From an uncultured Clostridia bacterium (GTDB taxonomy: Bacteria > Bacillota > Clostridia > TANB77 > CAG-508), in the NCBI GenBank assembly GCA_944393565.1, contig CALYAM010000011.1, forward strand, positions 1-38,716: 38,716 bases of DNA, in the 5' to 3' direction. A program made the position numbers and the translations under genes. The notes under the pieces were generated by a model. The model saw only the letters and a list, made by a program, of their open reading frames with translations, made no database searches and had not been told where the DNA came from. This document shows, piece after piece, positions 1-7,315 of this stretch (positions within the stretch are counted from its first letter, which is position 1; every line of letters starts with the position of its first letter).

Positions 1-33
1 AATAAAAAATTAAGGTAAAAACCTTAATTTTAT
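1..33 (-). terminator. Intrinsic terminator of the pilus operon
   Basis: An 11-bp perfect hairpin (AAAATTAAGGT, loop AAAA, ACCTTAATTTT) lies about 30 bases past the last pilus-locus gene. Read on the minus strand it is followed by a T-rich tail (TTTTTTATT), the normal layout of a rho-independent terminator. It closes the minus-strand operon that starts near 11967. Confidence 0.75.
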
Positions 34-60
34 CGTAACCAGTATTTTGTTTTTCATTCA

Positions 61-1566
61 TCAATAATGAAGTAATTGTCTTTCTCTTCCTAGAGTCTGT
101 CTTAAAGCTTGTAGTCTTTCTAATGTCAATTCAACTCTATCATAATTTCTATCAACAATACAATAATAGCATGGTAAATTTGTATGCTTATAGTAATACA
201 TATTCTCTCTACCTTCATCTGTTGTTATTTCAACTGCTGATCTCTCAAAATCTGTTTGTCTATATCCTTGTATATTGTTTTCTTCTAAATATGGACAATC
301 TATTCTATGATAATTACCATCGCTACTATTAATAAAGCATAGACCTTCCTGATCAACATAATTTTTATTTCTGGTATTGTTTATAATTGCATAATTATTA
401 TATGTTTTTATTCCAACAGGCATTCCTTGTACAAAAACTGCCATGCAAATATTTTTTGTAATCTGGTCCCATTCTGCTTCCTCTAATGTTGGTAGCCTAA
501 ATTCTACATTTGTTCCTAAGGCTTCAGAATGTTCGCTATAATTTGTTATTGCAGAACTTAAGTTTTCTTTTATTGATATTCGCATTATGTCTCTTTTATG
601 AATATTAAATGTAGAATCTTCAGACTCAAAATTATTTTCCTGAGAGTCAAAGATTTTATTGTTGCCATTTTCTCCCATATATATATGGTTTTCATTTCTT
701 TGTTTTATTCCATCTTCTAAAACTAAATCATTTAATGTAATATCTCCTAAATTAGCATCCACCCATGCAGTAAATTCCTTTGCTTCTTCTATATATGTTA
801 CAGCATTTATGTCTTCTTGTTGTTCTTCTGTAATAAAGACATAATTTTTTATACCGTTTCTGTATAAAAACCATTTTCTATTAGAAGAATCTGTTGAAAG
901 GGGATCATAATATCTTTTTTCTCCTCCTTGATATATATATTCATATTCTTCTAAACTTGTACTTCCTGTAAGTGGATTATAAATTAATAATTTTTCTCTA
1001 AGTGTCTCAGGCTCTAAACTTATATTTTGATTAATTAAATAGCCAGATCTATTTTCATATGTTCCAGATATAATCCCTGTAACTGTAATATAATTGTCCA
1101 ATGTATAGCTCACCAAAATATCTGTTCCGGCTTTTTTGTATCTTGATGTGTATGTTGTATATGGTTTTAATATGTGCTCAAATTTTTGACTTTCGTCATC
1201 ATAATTAAAAGTAGGTGCATAAATATAATAGCCATCATATAAAGTAAATAAAATAGCAGGTATATATGGTTTTATTTGTGTTTCTCCATAGCCTCCTACA
1301 CCAAGTCCTGTCGCAAAACTAGTCATAAACATTTCTATTGCTGCCTCAACATCTCTTTTTTGTGAATTGCTTATTAATGCATATGGATTATTTGCAGTAT
1401 TTATCTGATATGCTTTAATTGCATCTGATACTGCTGTTGTCAATTTTTCGTCATATGTTGTTTGCAATTTTATAGTATCTATTTGTGTTCCTATATAATA
1501 TTGTAATACCAGAGAAATTGGTATTACAATAATTGCAAATATAATGGCTAAATTTTGTAATTTCAT
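61..1566 (-). CDS. Large membrane-anchored pilus-locus protein, TadE/TadG-like in position
   Basis: This 501-residue protein is the last gene of the Tad-like operon. It has one N-terminal hydrophobic helix (residues about 5-25) followed by a long non-cytoplasmic domain, so it probably sits in the membrane with its bulk outside. The ectodomain is rich in Tyr, Asn and Thr. Near the C-terminus it carries four cysteines in two pairs (an F-I-N...C-P-Y stretch and C-Y-Y-C), which could bind metal or form disulfides. I recognise no enzymatic motif. By position and topology it resembles the large minor pseudopilin or tip protein of Tad systems, but that is inference. It follows a 130-base gap containing a long stem-loop, so its expression may be set separately. 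The ATG at 1566 follows a modest TAGGTG ribosome site. Confidence 0.75.
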   Translation of the reverse strand: MKLQNLAIIFAIIVIPISLVLQYYIGTQIDTIKLQTTYDEKLTTAVSDAIKAYQINTANNPYALISNSQKRDVEAAIEMFMTSFATGLGVGGYGETQIKPYIPAILFTLYDGYYIYAPTFNYDDESQKFEHILKPYTTYTSRYKKAGTDILVSYTLDNYITVTGIISGTYENRSGYLINQNISLEPETLREKLLIYNPLTGSTSLEEYEYIYQGGEKRYYDPLSTDSSNRKWFLYRNGIKNYVFITEEQQEDINAVTYIEEAKEFTAWVDANLGDITLNDLVLEDGIKQRNENHIYMGENGNNKIFDSQENNFESEDSTFNIHKRDIMRISIKENLSSAITNYSEHSEALGTNVEFRLPTLEEAEWDQITKNICMAVFVQGMPVGIKTYNNYAIINNTRNKNYVDQEGLCFINSSDGNYHRIDCPYLEENNIQGYRQTDFERSAVEITTDEGRENMYYYKHTNLPCYYCIVDRNYDRVELTLERLQALRQTLGRERQLLHY

Positions 1567-1612
1567 TTTTTCACCTACTTTAGTTTTAAGGAAATTACTG
1601 TTTATTCAACTT

Positions 1613-1703
1613 AAAATAGAAATTAAAAGTCAGACTAAAGAAGTCAAACTTATTAAGTAATTTAAAATACAACTTCTAATTTCTGATTTTTAATTTCTAT
1701 TTT
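1613..1703 (-). repeat. Long inverted repeat between two pilus-locus genes
   Basis: Arms 1613-1634 and 1682-1703 match at 21 of 22 positions. A shorter inner pairing (AGAAGT/ACTTCT) lies inside the 47-base loop. The distal arm overlaps the last codons of the upstream 173-residue gene. No T-run follows on the minus strand, so it is not an obvious intrinsic terminator. A transcript-processing or attenuation stem that lowers expression of the final gene is one possibility. Confidence 0.6.
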
Positions 1704-2218
1704 CCATTTGCTGTAACCATAGCTGATTGTTGTGCTGCTATTTGATAAGCATCATTTCCTGTTATACTGTAAAAGAAGTCTTTTAGCATTTGTGCAATTG
1801 TTCTATTAGTATTTTTAACACTTACACTTACCATGTCCCCTTCTTTTAATAGATATTTTCCTTTTGTATTTAATACATCTTCAATTTGTGAAGTATAGAT
1901 AGAATAGTATACATTTTCTCCAATTTTTTCTAAATTTGCTTGTCCTACTTTGCTACTTAAGTTCTCATCTAAAATTTTCAATTCTACTTCTACATCAAAT
2001 GTATTTCCTGTTGCATTTAAACTTTGCTTATAATTGCTATAATTTTCTTGTGTTATTACTCCAGATGTTTTAACTTTATTTACAAAGTCAGTAGTTGCAC
2101 TTTGTATGCTAAGCTCTGCTATATCGTCATTTCTTTCAGATACCGACATTAAAGGAAATACAAACATTAAAACTGCAGCTAAAAATATTGCTATTATTGT
2201 TATCAATGTATCACTCAT
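1697..2218 (-). CDS. Small membrane-anchored pseudopilin-like protein
   Basis: A 173-residue protein with one N-terminal membrane helix (residues about 4-25, ending FPLMS), followed by a helical stretch rich in acidic and Ser/Thr residues and a small soluble domain. This is the layout of TadE-like minor pseudopilins. There is no cysteine and no catalytic motif. A strong AGGAGG site lies 8 bases before the ATG. It is the second-last gene of the pilus operon, 16 bases after the 166-residue pilin-like gene. The exact role (minor pilin or assembly factor) cannot be told from sequence. Confidence 0.78.
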   Translation of the reverse strand: MSDTLITIIAIFLAAVLMFVFPLMSVSERNDDIAELSIQSATTDFVNKVKTSGVITQENYSNYKQSLNATGNTFDVEVELKILDENLSSKVGQANLEKIGENVYYSIYTSQIEDVLNTKGKYLLKEGDMVSVSVKNTNRTIAQMLKDFFYSITGNDAYQIAAQQSAMVTANGK

Positions 2219-2234
2219 TTTGCTTACCTCCTTT

Positions 2235-2735
2235 TTATATTTTTGTATAAGTAACCTTTACATTTGTATCTGTATTTACTTTTTCTATTGTTTCTCCATT
2301 TTCTGAAGTAGAGATATCTCCTCTATATATTTTTTCGCTATATGTCTCTATAAATGTAGAATCACTATATTTTCGTATCAGTTCTTCTAGGTTTTTTTCA
2401 AGGTTTTCCTTCAATTTATCGGGAGTTAAATTGGTTTGTTGATCATTTACTAAATCGAATACATATGTTTTGCTTCCATCAATTACTTCAACACTATATA
2501 CATCATTATTTGTAAGATATCTTCTTATTGTTGGAATTATAGTTTCAATCCCAACGGTTCGATTTATTTTAGCATGTTCAGGAACATATTCTTCAAAATT
2601 AGTTTTGTCATTTGCATATAATAATATATCTGAAACTGCCCTTGCTTGGGAAAAAACAGCAAAAGCTATACTAATTGCTAGAACAAATACTATTACAGCA
2701 AATGCAATTTTTAAAGCATCTACTGCATTTTCCAT
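2235..2735 (-). CDS. MENA-type pilin-like protein (divergent member)
   Basis: This 166-residue protein begins MENAVDALKIAFA and enters a hydrophobic helix at once, like the other four MENA proteins of this operon, but its body differs. A conserved segment with TIRRYL and V-E-V-I-D-G forms the small soluble domain. No prepilin leader precedes the helix: the initiating Met is the first residue of the pilin-like segment. A TCCTCC-complement ribosome site precedes the ATG. It is likely a pilin or pseudopilin, by analogy with neighbours and context. Confidence 0.78.
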   Translation of the reverse strand: MENAVDALKIAFAVIVFVLAISIAFAVFSQARAVSDILLYANDKTNFEEYVPEHAKINRTVGIETIIPTIRRYLTNNDVYSVEVIDGSKTYVFDLVNDQQTNLTPDKLKENLEKNLEELIRKYSDSTFIETYSEKIYRGDISTSENGETIEKVNTDTNVKVTYTKI

Positions 2736-2746
2736 ATTTTCCTCCT

Positions 2747-3133
2747 TTAATTATATGTAATCGCATTAACAATACCATTATCATCAAAACCTATCGTAAC
2801 ATTATATGTTTTTCCATCAACCACAGCAGATCTTAGTGATGATAAATCACTTGATGAGCTTTTTCCATTAACTGTTACAGTTCTTGTGTCAGAGTCTTGG
2901 CTGTTACTTGTAATAACTGTTGAAATTAGGGCTTTTACACTAGTTCCTCTTTGTTTTCCATCATAATTCTCAAATTTTGAGTTGAACATTCTTATTGCTT
3001 GTTCATCCATTTGTGACCCTGCTTCACTTATTGGTTGTTGTGCTGCTTGATATAAAAACATCCCTATTCCAATTAATAGTATAGCTATTAATATCGCTCC
3101 TGCTATTATTAATGCTTTTGATGCGTTTTCCAT
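2747..3133 (-). CDS. MENASKAL pilin-like protein, copy A
   Basis: This 128-residue protein starts MENASKALIIAGAILIA, with a 20-residue hydrophobic helix from residue about 7, then a conserved region (QAIRMFNSKFENYDGKQ) and a short variable C-terminal domain of Ser, Asp and Thr. The first 65 residues are the same as in copy B just upstream except for Arg/Lys near residue 62, and the DNA is nearly identical, so the pair is a recent tandem duplication. The tails differ completely, as expected for pilin subunits under diversifying selection. It probably forms or joins the pilus fibre. Confidence 0.82.
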   Translation of the reverse strand: MENASKALIIAGAILIAILLIGIGMFLYQAAQQPISEAGSQMDEQAIRMFNSKFENYDGKQRGTSVKALISTVITSNSQDSDTRTVTVNGKSSSSDLSSLRSAVVDGKTYNVTIGFDDNGIVNAITYN

Positions 3134-3163
3134 AATTCTTTCCTCCTTATATTTGATAATTTA
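2932..3163. repeat. Direct repeat, unit 1 (pilin gene duplication)
   Basis: This segment matches 3381-3612 at an offset of 449 bases with about one visible mismatch (C/T in the Arg/Lys codon). It covers the conserved N-terminal half of pilin copy A plus its ribosome binding site and leader. The sharp end of identity in mid-gene suggests gene conversion or a recent duplication followed by tail replacement. Confidence 0.85.
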
Positions 3164-3172
3164 CTATTTTGT

Positions 3173-3592
3173 TTATTCAGAAGATTCTGTTCCATCTGAA
3201 ATCTCAACTCCAGTTACTAATGCACCAGTATAGTTTATCTTAACAGTATATGTTCTGCTATTTACTATTGAAGAACGCATTTTAGACAAAGTAGTAGAAT
3301 CTGATTTATCTTTGTCGCTTCCATATGAAACAGTGACTTTGTTTGAATCTTCATTTTGGGAATTGCTTGTAATAACCTCTGAAATTAGGGCTTTTACACT
3401 AGTTCCTTTTTGTTTTCCATCATAATTCTCAAATTTTGAGTTGAACATTCTTATTGCTTGTTCATCCATTTGTGACCCTGCTTCACTTATTGGTTGTTGT
3501 GCTGCTTGATATAAAAACATCCCTATTCCAATTAATAGTATAGCTATTAATATCGCTCCTGCTATTATTAATGCTTTTGATGCGTTTTCCAT
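3173..3592 (-). CDS. MENASKAL pilin-like protein, copy B
   Basis: A 139-residue paralogue of the next gene downstream. The N-terminal helix and the conserved FNSKFENYDGKQ block are shared, and so is the 5-prime leader with its CTTTCCTCC-complement ribosome site. The C-terminal half (about residues 70-139) is unrelated at residue level, although both keep a V-T-V...S/T-L...R-S-x-V pattern. No leader peptide or prepilin-peptidase cleavage motif precedes the hydrophobic helix. Strong ribosome sites and duplication suggest these two genes encode the major subunits. Confidence 0.82.
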   Translation of the reverse strand: MENASKALIIAGAILIAILLIGIGMFLYQAAQQPISEAGSQMDEQAIRMFNSKFENYDGKQKGTSVKALISEVITSNSQNEDSNKVTVSYGSDKDKSDSTTLSKMRSSIVNSRTYTVKINYTGALVTGVEISDGTESSE

Positions 3593-3612
3593 AATTCTTT
3601 CCTCCTTATATT
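3381..3612. repeat. Direct repeat, unit 2 (pilin gene duplication)
   Basis: Partner of 2932-3163. It includes the leader, the start codon and the first about 65 codons of pilin copy B. Such near-identical tandem 5-prime ends permit homologous recombination that would delete one gene or swap the tails. Confidence 0.85.
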
Positions 3613-3661
3613 TGATAATTTATTATTTTAATATTCAAAAGAATTAGTTCCTTTTAGTTTT

Positions 3662-4093
3662 TTATTCTATTTGCCTAAACAACATTGTAGCTATTCTTCC
3701 TGTTTCTCTATGATAAGTAATTTCTTGACCTATAAATATGCTTGTATTAAATAAAGACACGAATTTATCTGTTCCAAGTGAAAATATTTTTTCCATCTTA
3801 TATGGTTCTTCTACATTTAACATTTGTATTGTTATTAATATGCTATTTGTTTGATTTGATATATAAAAACCATTTTCATCTGTTTGAACTTCTTGTCGTT
3901 TATTATTATCAACTGCTTTATTAATTAAAGTTGCAAGTTCTGTTCCATAAATTTCGCGATTTAGGTAATATTCATACTCTTTATTAATCTGCTGAAGTTT
4001 TAAATTACCGCTTTTTATATTTATTAGCATTAATACTAATACAATTATACTAATGAAGAATAAACCTGTTATAATAAAAATCGTTTTTTTCAA
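3662..4093 (-). CDS. Membrane-anchored pilus-locus protein without the MENA start
   Basis: A 143-residue protein starting at TTG (position 4093), with one N-terminal helix (residues about 4-24) and a small soluble domain. It shares a loose pattern with the MENA proteins: G-T-E-L-A-T-L-I-N-K-A-V-D-N-N is similar to the G-N-D-I-A-S-V-I-N-K-V-R-D-N-N block of the 165-residue protein at 4666. It is therefore probably a diverged family member with a different N-terminus. The ribosome site (AAAGGG) is weaker than its neighbours', which fits a minor component. Confidence 0.72.
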   Translation of the reverse strand: MKKTIFIITGLFFISIIVLVLMLINIKSGNLKLQQINKEYEYYLNREIYGTELATLINKAVDNNKRQEVQTDENGFYISNQTNSILITIQMLNVEEPYKMEKIFSLGTDKFVSLFNTSIFIGQEITYHRETGRIATMLFRQIE

Positions 4094-4198
4094 CTTGCTT
4101 TTCCCTTTCTTTTATTATACTTTTTTTTTAAAATTTATGCAACTTTTTTGTGACAAATATTTTTGTAATTTCCTCATTATATATCAAAATATTATTTT

Positions 4199-4624
4199 TT
4201 ATGAGTTCAATACTCTTTTAAAACTTATTTGGCTTATATAGCCATCTTCATTATATTTTACTGTTATAAATTTATAATTTTCCTCTTGGGTCATTATATT
4301 TATTTTCCAGTCATCGCTTATTGAATAAATGTCAATTGGTGTTTCATCTATAAACAGTATTACTTGCATTTCTTGAATATACTGGTTTTTATTATTGTTT
4401 TCCTTTATTAGATTTATTAGTGTAACCATATTTTGTGCATTAATGTCCATACAATATGTAAGGAATTTATTATTATGCGTATTTATAGCATCTTCTGCCA
4501 ATCTTTCAGCATAGCTTTGAGATAGTGTTCCTGCACTCTGGAATATATATAAGCCCAAAGTAATAATCATAATTGCAATTAGTACTCCTCCTGCTATTAT
4601 TAGAGCTTTTGAAGCATTTTCCAT
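4199..4624 (-). CDS. MENASKAL pilin-like protein
   Basis: A 141-residue protein starting MENASKALIIAGGVLIAIM, with one hydrophobic helix from residue about 8 to 29. After the helix come AERLAEDAINTHNNKF and a soluble domain ending in a strand-rich stretch (YNEDGYISQISFKR). The final Y-x-x-x-G-x-I-x-x-I/M pattern also ends the 143- and 165-residue proteins, which supports one family. It has a strong AGGAGG ribosome site. It is likely a minor pilin, by inference from context. Confidence 0.78.
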   Translation of the reverse strand: MENASKALIIAGGVLIAIMIITLGLYIFQSAGTLSQSYAERLAEDAINTHNNKFLTYCMDINAQNMVTLINLIKENNNKNQYIQEMQVILFIDETPIDIYSISDDWKINIMTQEENYKFITVKYNEDGYISQISFKRVLNS

Positions 4625-4665
4625 GTTTTTGCCTCCTGTCTTCTGTTTTGTAAACTAAATGCAAA

Positions 4666-5163
4666 TCAATCACCAAACACATCATTTTCTAACAGTTCTT
4701 CAAACTCAATTAAATTTACTCTTCCAGTTTTACTACTATATTCTAATTTTGTGCATCTAAAATATAGTCCCTTAAACCTTCTAAAATCTTCTTCATTTTC
4801 TCTCATGTTATTATAAATGCTACTGTTATCTTCGGTATATGTTCCAGCAGGCATCCCTGATGGACTATTACGGTTTATTAGCTTAAATCTCCATGTGATT
4901 TGGTAATCTGGGTTATCTGCATATCTTAGGTTATTATCTCTTACTTTGTTGATAACACTAGCTATATCATTGCCCCTTAAAAGCTGTCTTTGATAAGACT
5001 CATATTGTTTATTAAAAGCTGTTAATTGTTCTTGTGCTTTCTTTCTTTCTGATTCAGAAGTAAGATTTCCCATTGATAGCCACAAATACATAAGTAATCC
5101 CATAATTAATACTGCAATTAGTACTCCTCCTGCTATTAATAAAGCTTTTGAAGCGTTTTCCAT
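4666..5163 (-). CDS. MENASKAL pilin-like protein
   Basis: I place the start at the ATG at 5163, giving 165 residues beginning MENASKALLIAGGVLIAVLI. The frame stays open upstream to 5316, but that would overlap the TadC gene and add a sequence unlike the family. An AGGAAGG ribosome site sits directly before 5163. The protein has one N-terminal helix and a Q-L-T-A-F-N-K-Q-Y-E-S-Y block matching the F-N-S-K-F-E-N-Y block of the other copies. A soluble domain carries the I-N-K-V-R-D-N-N motif. It directly follows the platform gene in the operon. Confidence 0.8.
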   Translation of the reverse strand: MENASKALLIAGGVLIAVLIMGLLMYLWLSMGNLTSESERKKAQEQLTAFNKQYESYQRQLLRGNDIASVINKVRDNNLRYADNPDYQITWRFKLINRNSPSGMPAGTYTEDNSSIYNNMRENEEDFRRFKGLYFRCTKLEYSSKTGRVNLIEFEELLENDVFGD

Positions 5164-5222
5164 ATTGTAATCAATCCTTCCTGCAATTTTTGTATAGAAA
5201 AAATGCTTGTTTTCCACATGTT

Positions 5223-7295
5223 TTACATCATAGATGACATTGTTGAGAAAGAACTTGTCATACTTAGAAGCCCTATTACAACTAATGGCACAATCAAGTA
5301 ACCAACAAACAAGCATACCATTGGTGCAAATCCTATTGCTTTACCAATCAAGCCTTTTCTTGAAATTAACCTTTCATTTGATTCTTTTCGCTTTTCTTGA
5401 TAATACGCTCTTTCTGTATCTAATTCATCAAATGCATCTTGTATTGGAATCTTTTCAACTGCAGCCTGCAAACTTTCAACTATTCTTACAAAAGGCATAT
5501 AAGACACATCGTTTTTTAATTCTTCTAGCGCTTCCCATGCACCACTTTCATAATTATTTACACATTTTGTAATTGGTTCCCTAAAAATATTAGAATAACG
5601 TTCTATCCATTCTAATATAATTTCTACATTTACCCTTTCTATTTTCATTAGCATTAAAATTATTGTTTGAAATTGCATTACTTCGTTTTCCATTTCTAGT
5701 TGTCTCATTTTTTTCTGGAACATTAGCAACCATATTGGAAAATAGTAGCCCATTATCGCAAAAGCGATAGATAATAAGAGTTCAAACCATTGTAAGTACT
5801 CACTATTTACTATTTGCAGTTTTGTATAAATTCTTTCTGCTGCTTCTGTAATTTCTTCTTCTGTTGCTTCTTCATAATATTCTGAATATTTTACACTTGT
5901 TCTAATTTGTTCTAATGTTGTATCTGTTCTGCCTCTAAATCTATTTAAAAAGTAGTTATCCTGCTCTGTAACTTCCATTGCTTTTTTTTGGTCATTACCA
6001 GCCATTTGCCCTACAATATCTAAATCTGTTGTAGGTTCTGTATAAACCATATCAATTGCAACTTTATGTGTTTGATTAAATAAAACCAATGAAGCAATAA
6101 ACACTAAAACAAATATGCATATTCGATTAACATAAATCCACTCCATTTTCAGCTTGGAAGCAGAGTCTTTAAGTAAAGCATTTACTTTTCTATATTCTTT
6201 TGTACCCCTTTTAGGTAAAAATACGTCAACAATTCTTTTGCCAATAGGGTTTTTATAAATTTTATTTTGCCATGGATTCTCTGTATTTTGTACATTTTTT
6301 AGTGTTCCATTATCTTTTAGTTTTCTTATCATTACATAACATATAAATGTAATTAGTATAATTAGAATTTGGACAATTAATCCTAATTTTCCATTATAAA
6401 ATGAATCCGTAAAGGAAAATTGGGAAAGCGCCCATGATTTTATTGGGCCTATAAATAGTACTGGAATAGCTGCAATAACTGATAAGCTTTGGAATACATA
6501 GTCTAATTTATCTCTCTTTAAAATTTCAAGTTGCATCTCTTGAGTTATATTATTTACATTTTTTAAATATAAAGAACCCCTGTCTATTGTTCTGTCACCA
6601 AATTCTTTTGTTAAATAAGATATTCCAGCAAATTCTTTTAAATAGCTATTTGGTGCAACATCATAATATTTTTCAAGTTCTGATTCCGGATCATCTGAAA
6701 TAAGTATTTCATATATTTTCTCTGCTTGTCTTGACACTTCAAGTTCATCGTTTTGTGCTACCTCATATATTGCTTCTTCTACCATGTTATATTCGTGGTA
6801 TGCATGTCTCATTTCAGCAAAGAAATCTATTTGTTGTTTTAGAAGTTTATTATCAACTTTATCTACTAAACCTTCTATTATTGTTTCTATTAATAGTACT
6901 TCAAATACAAGTAATATAACTAGTAGTAATATATCATTTTTTGTCATTATTATTATAAATATAGTGAATGGAATAATAATCAGTAACGCTCTAAAAATTA
7001 TTTTAGCAGATTGCTTTCTTGTTAAATATTCATCATCTATATTTATGATTTCAAGTCTTCTTCTTAATTTTAATGTATATCTTTTAATAACAGGTATTTT
7101 TACAAATGCAACATACATTTTTTGATATATTACATCCATTGAAAACTTTTTCTCTTGTGTTCCTTCTTTAAGTTGCCTTATGTATTTATTTTCAGATTTG
7201 TTTGCATATTTGTTTAAAATCATATATGCAACAATGACTGCGAGAAATAGTCCACCTGATACCATCATTAAATAGATAATTGCTTGTTCTGACAT
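5223..7295 (-). CDS. Fused TadB-TadC-like inner-membrane platform protein
   Basis: A 690-residue membrane protein that looks like two type II secretion F (GspF) domains in one chain. The first half has an N-terminal helix, a helix pair near residues 100-145 and a helix pair near 265-325. The second half repeats this with helices near 395-415 and 510-530, a cytoplasmic helical block (EVMQFQTIILMLMKIERV), and a final helix near 665-685. In most Tad systems TadB and TadC are separate proteins that form the platform turned by the TadA ATPase. Here they appear fused, so one gene would supply the whole platform. It follows tadA by 20 bases; the start at 7295 has a GAGAGGTG site. Confidence 0.85.
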   Translation of the reverse strand: MSEQAIIYLMMVSGGLFLAVIVAYMILNKYANKSENKYIRQLKEGTQEKKFSMDVIYQKMYVAFVKIPVIKRYTLKLRRRLEIINIDDEYLTRKQSAKIIFRALLIIIPFTIFIIIMTKNDILLLVILLVFEVLLIETIIEGLVDKVDNKLLKQQIDFFAEMRHAYHEYNMVEEAIYEVAQNDELEVSRQAEKIYEILISDDPESELEKYYDVAPNSYLKEFAGISYLTKEFGDRTIDRGSLYLKNVNNITQEMQLEILKRDKLDYVFQSLSVIAAIPVLFIGPIKSWALSQFSFTDSFYNGKLGLIVQILIILITFICYVMIRKLKDNGTLKNVQNTENPWQNKIYKNPIGKRIVDVFLPKRGTKEYRKVNALLKDSASKLKMEWIYVNRICIFVLVFIASLVLFNQTHKVAIDMVYTEPTTDLDIVGQMAGNDQKKAMEVTEQDNYFLNRFRGRTDTTLEQIRTSVKYSEYYEEATEEEITEAAERIYTKLQIVNSEYLQWFELLLSIAFAIMGYYFPIWLLMFQKKMRQLEMENEVMQFQTIILMLMKIERVNVEIILEWIERYSNIFREPITKCVNNYESGAWEALEELKNDVSYMPFVRIVESLQAAVEKIPIQDAFDELDTERAYYQEKRKESNERLISRKGLIGKAIGFAPMVCLFVGYLIVPLVVIGLLSMTSSFSTMSSMM

Positions 7296-7315
7296 TTAGG
7301 TTTTCACCTCTCATT

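Noticed and set aside
5164..5316. A longer N-terminus for the pilin-like gene at 4666.
   Set aside because: It would overlap the platform gene, lacks a ribosome site and would bury the family start MENASKAL, which has its own AGGAAGG site.
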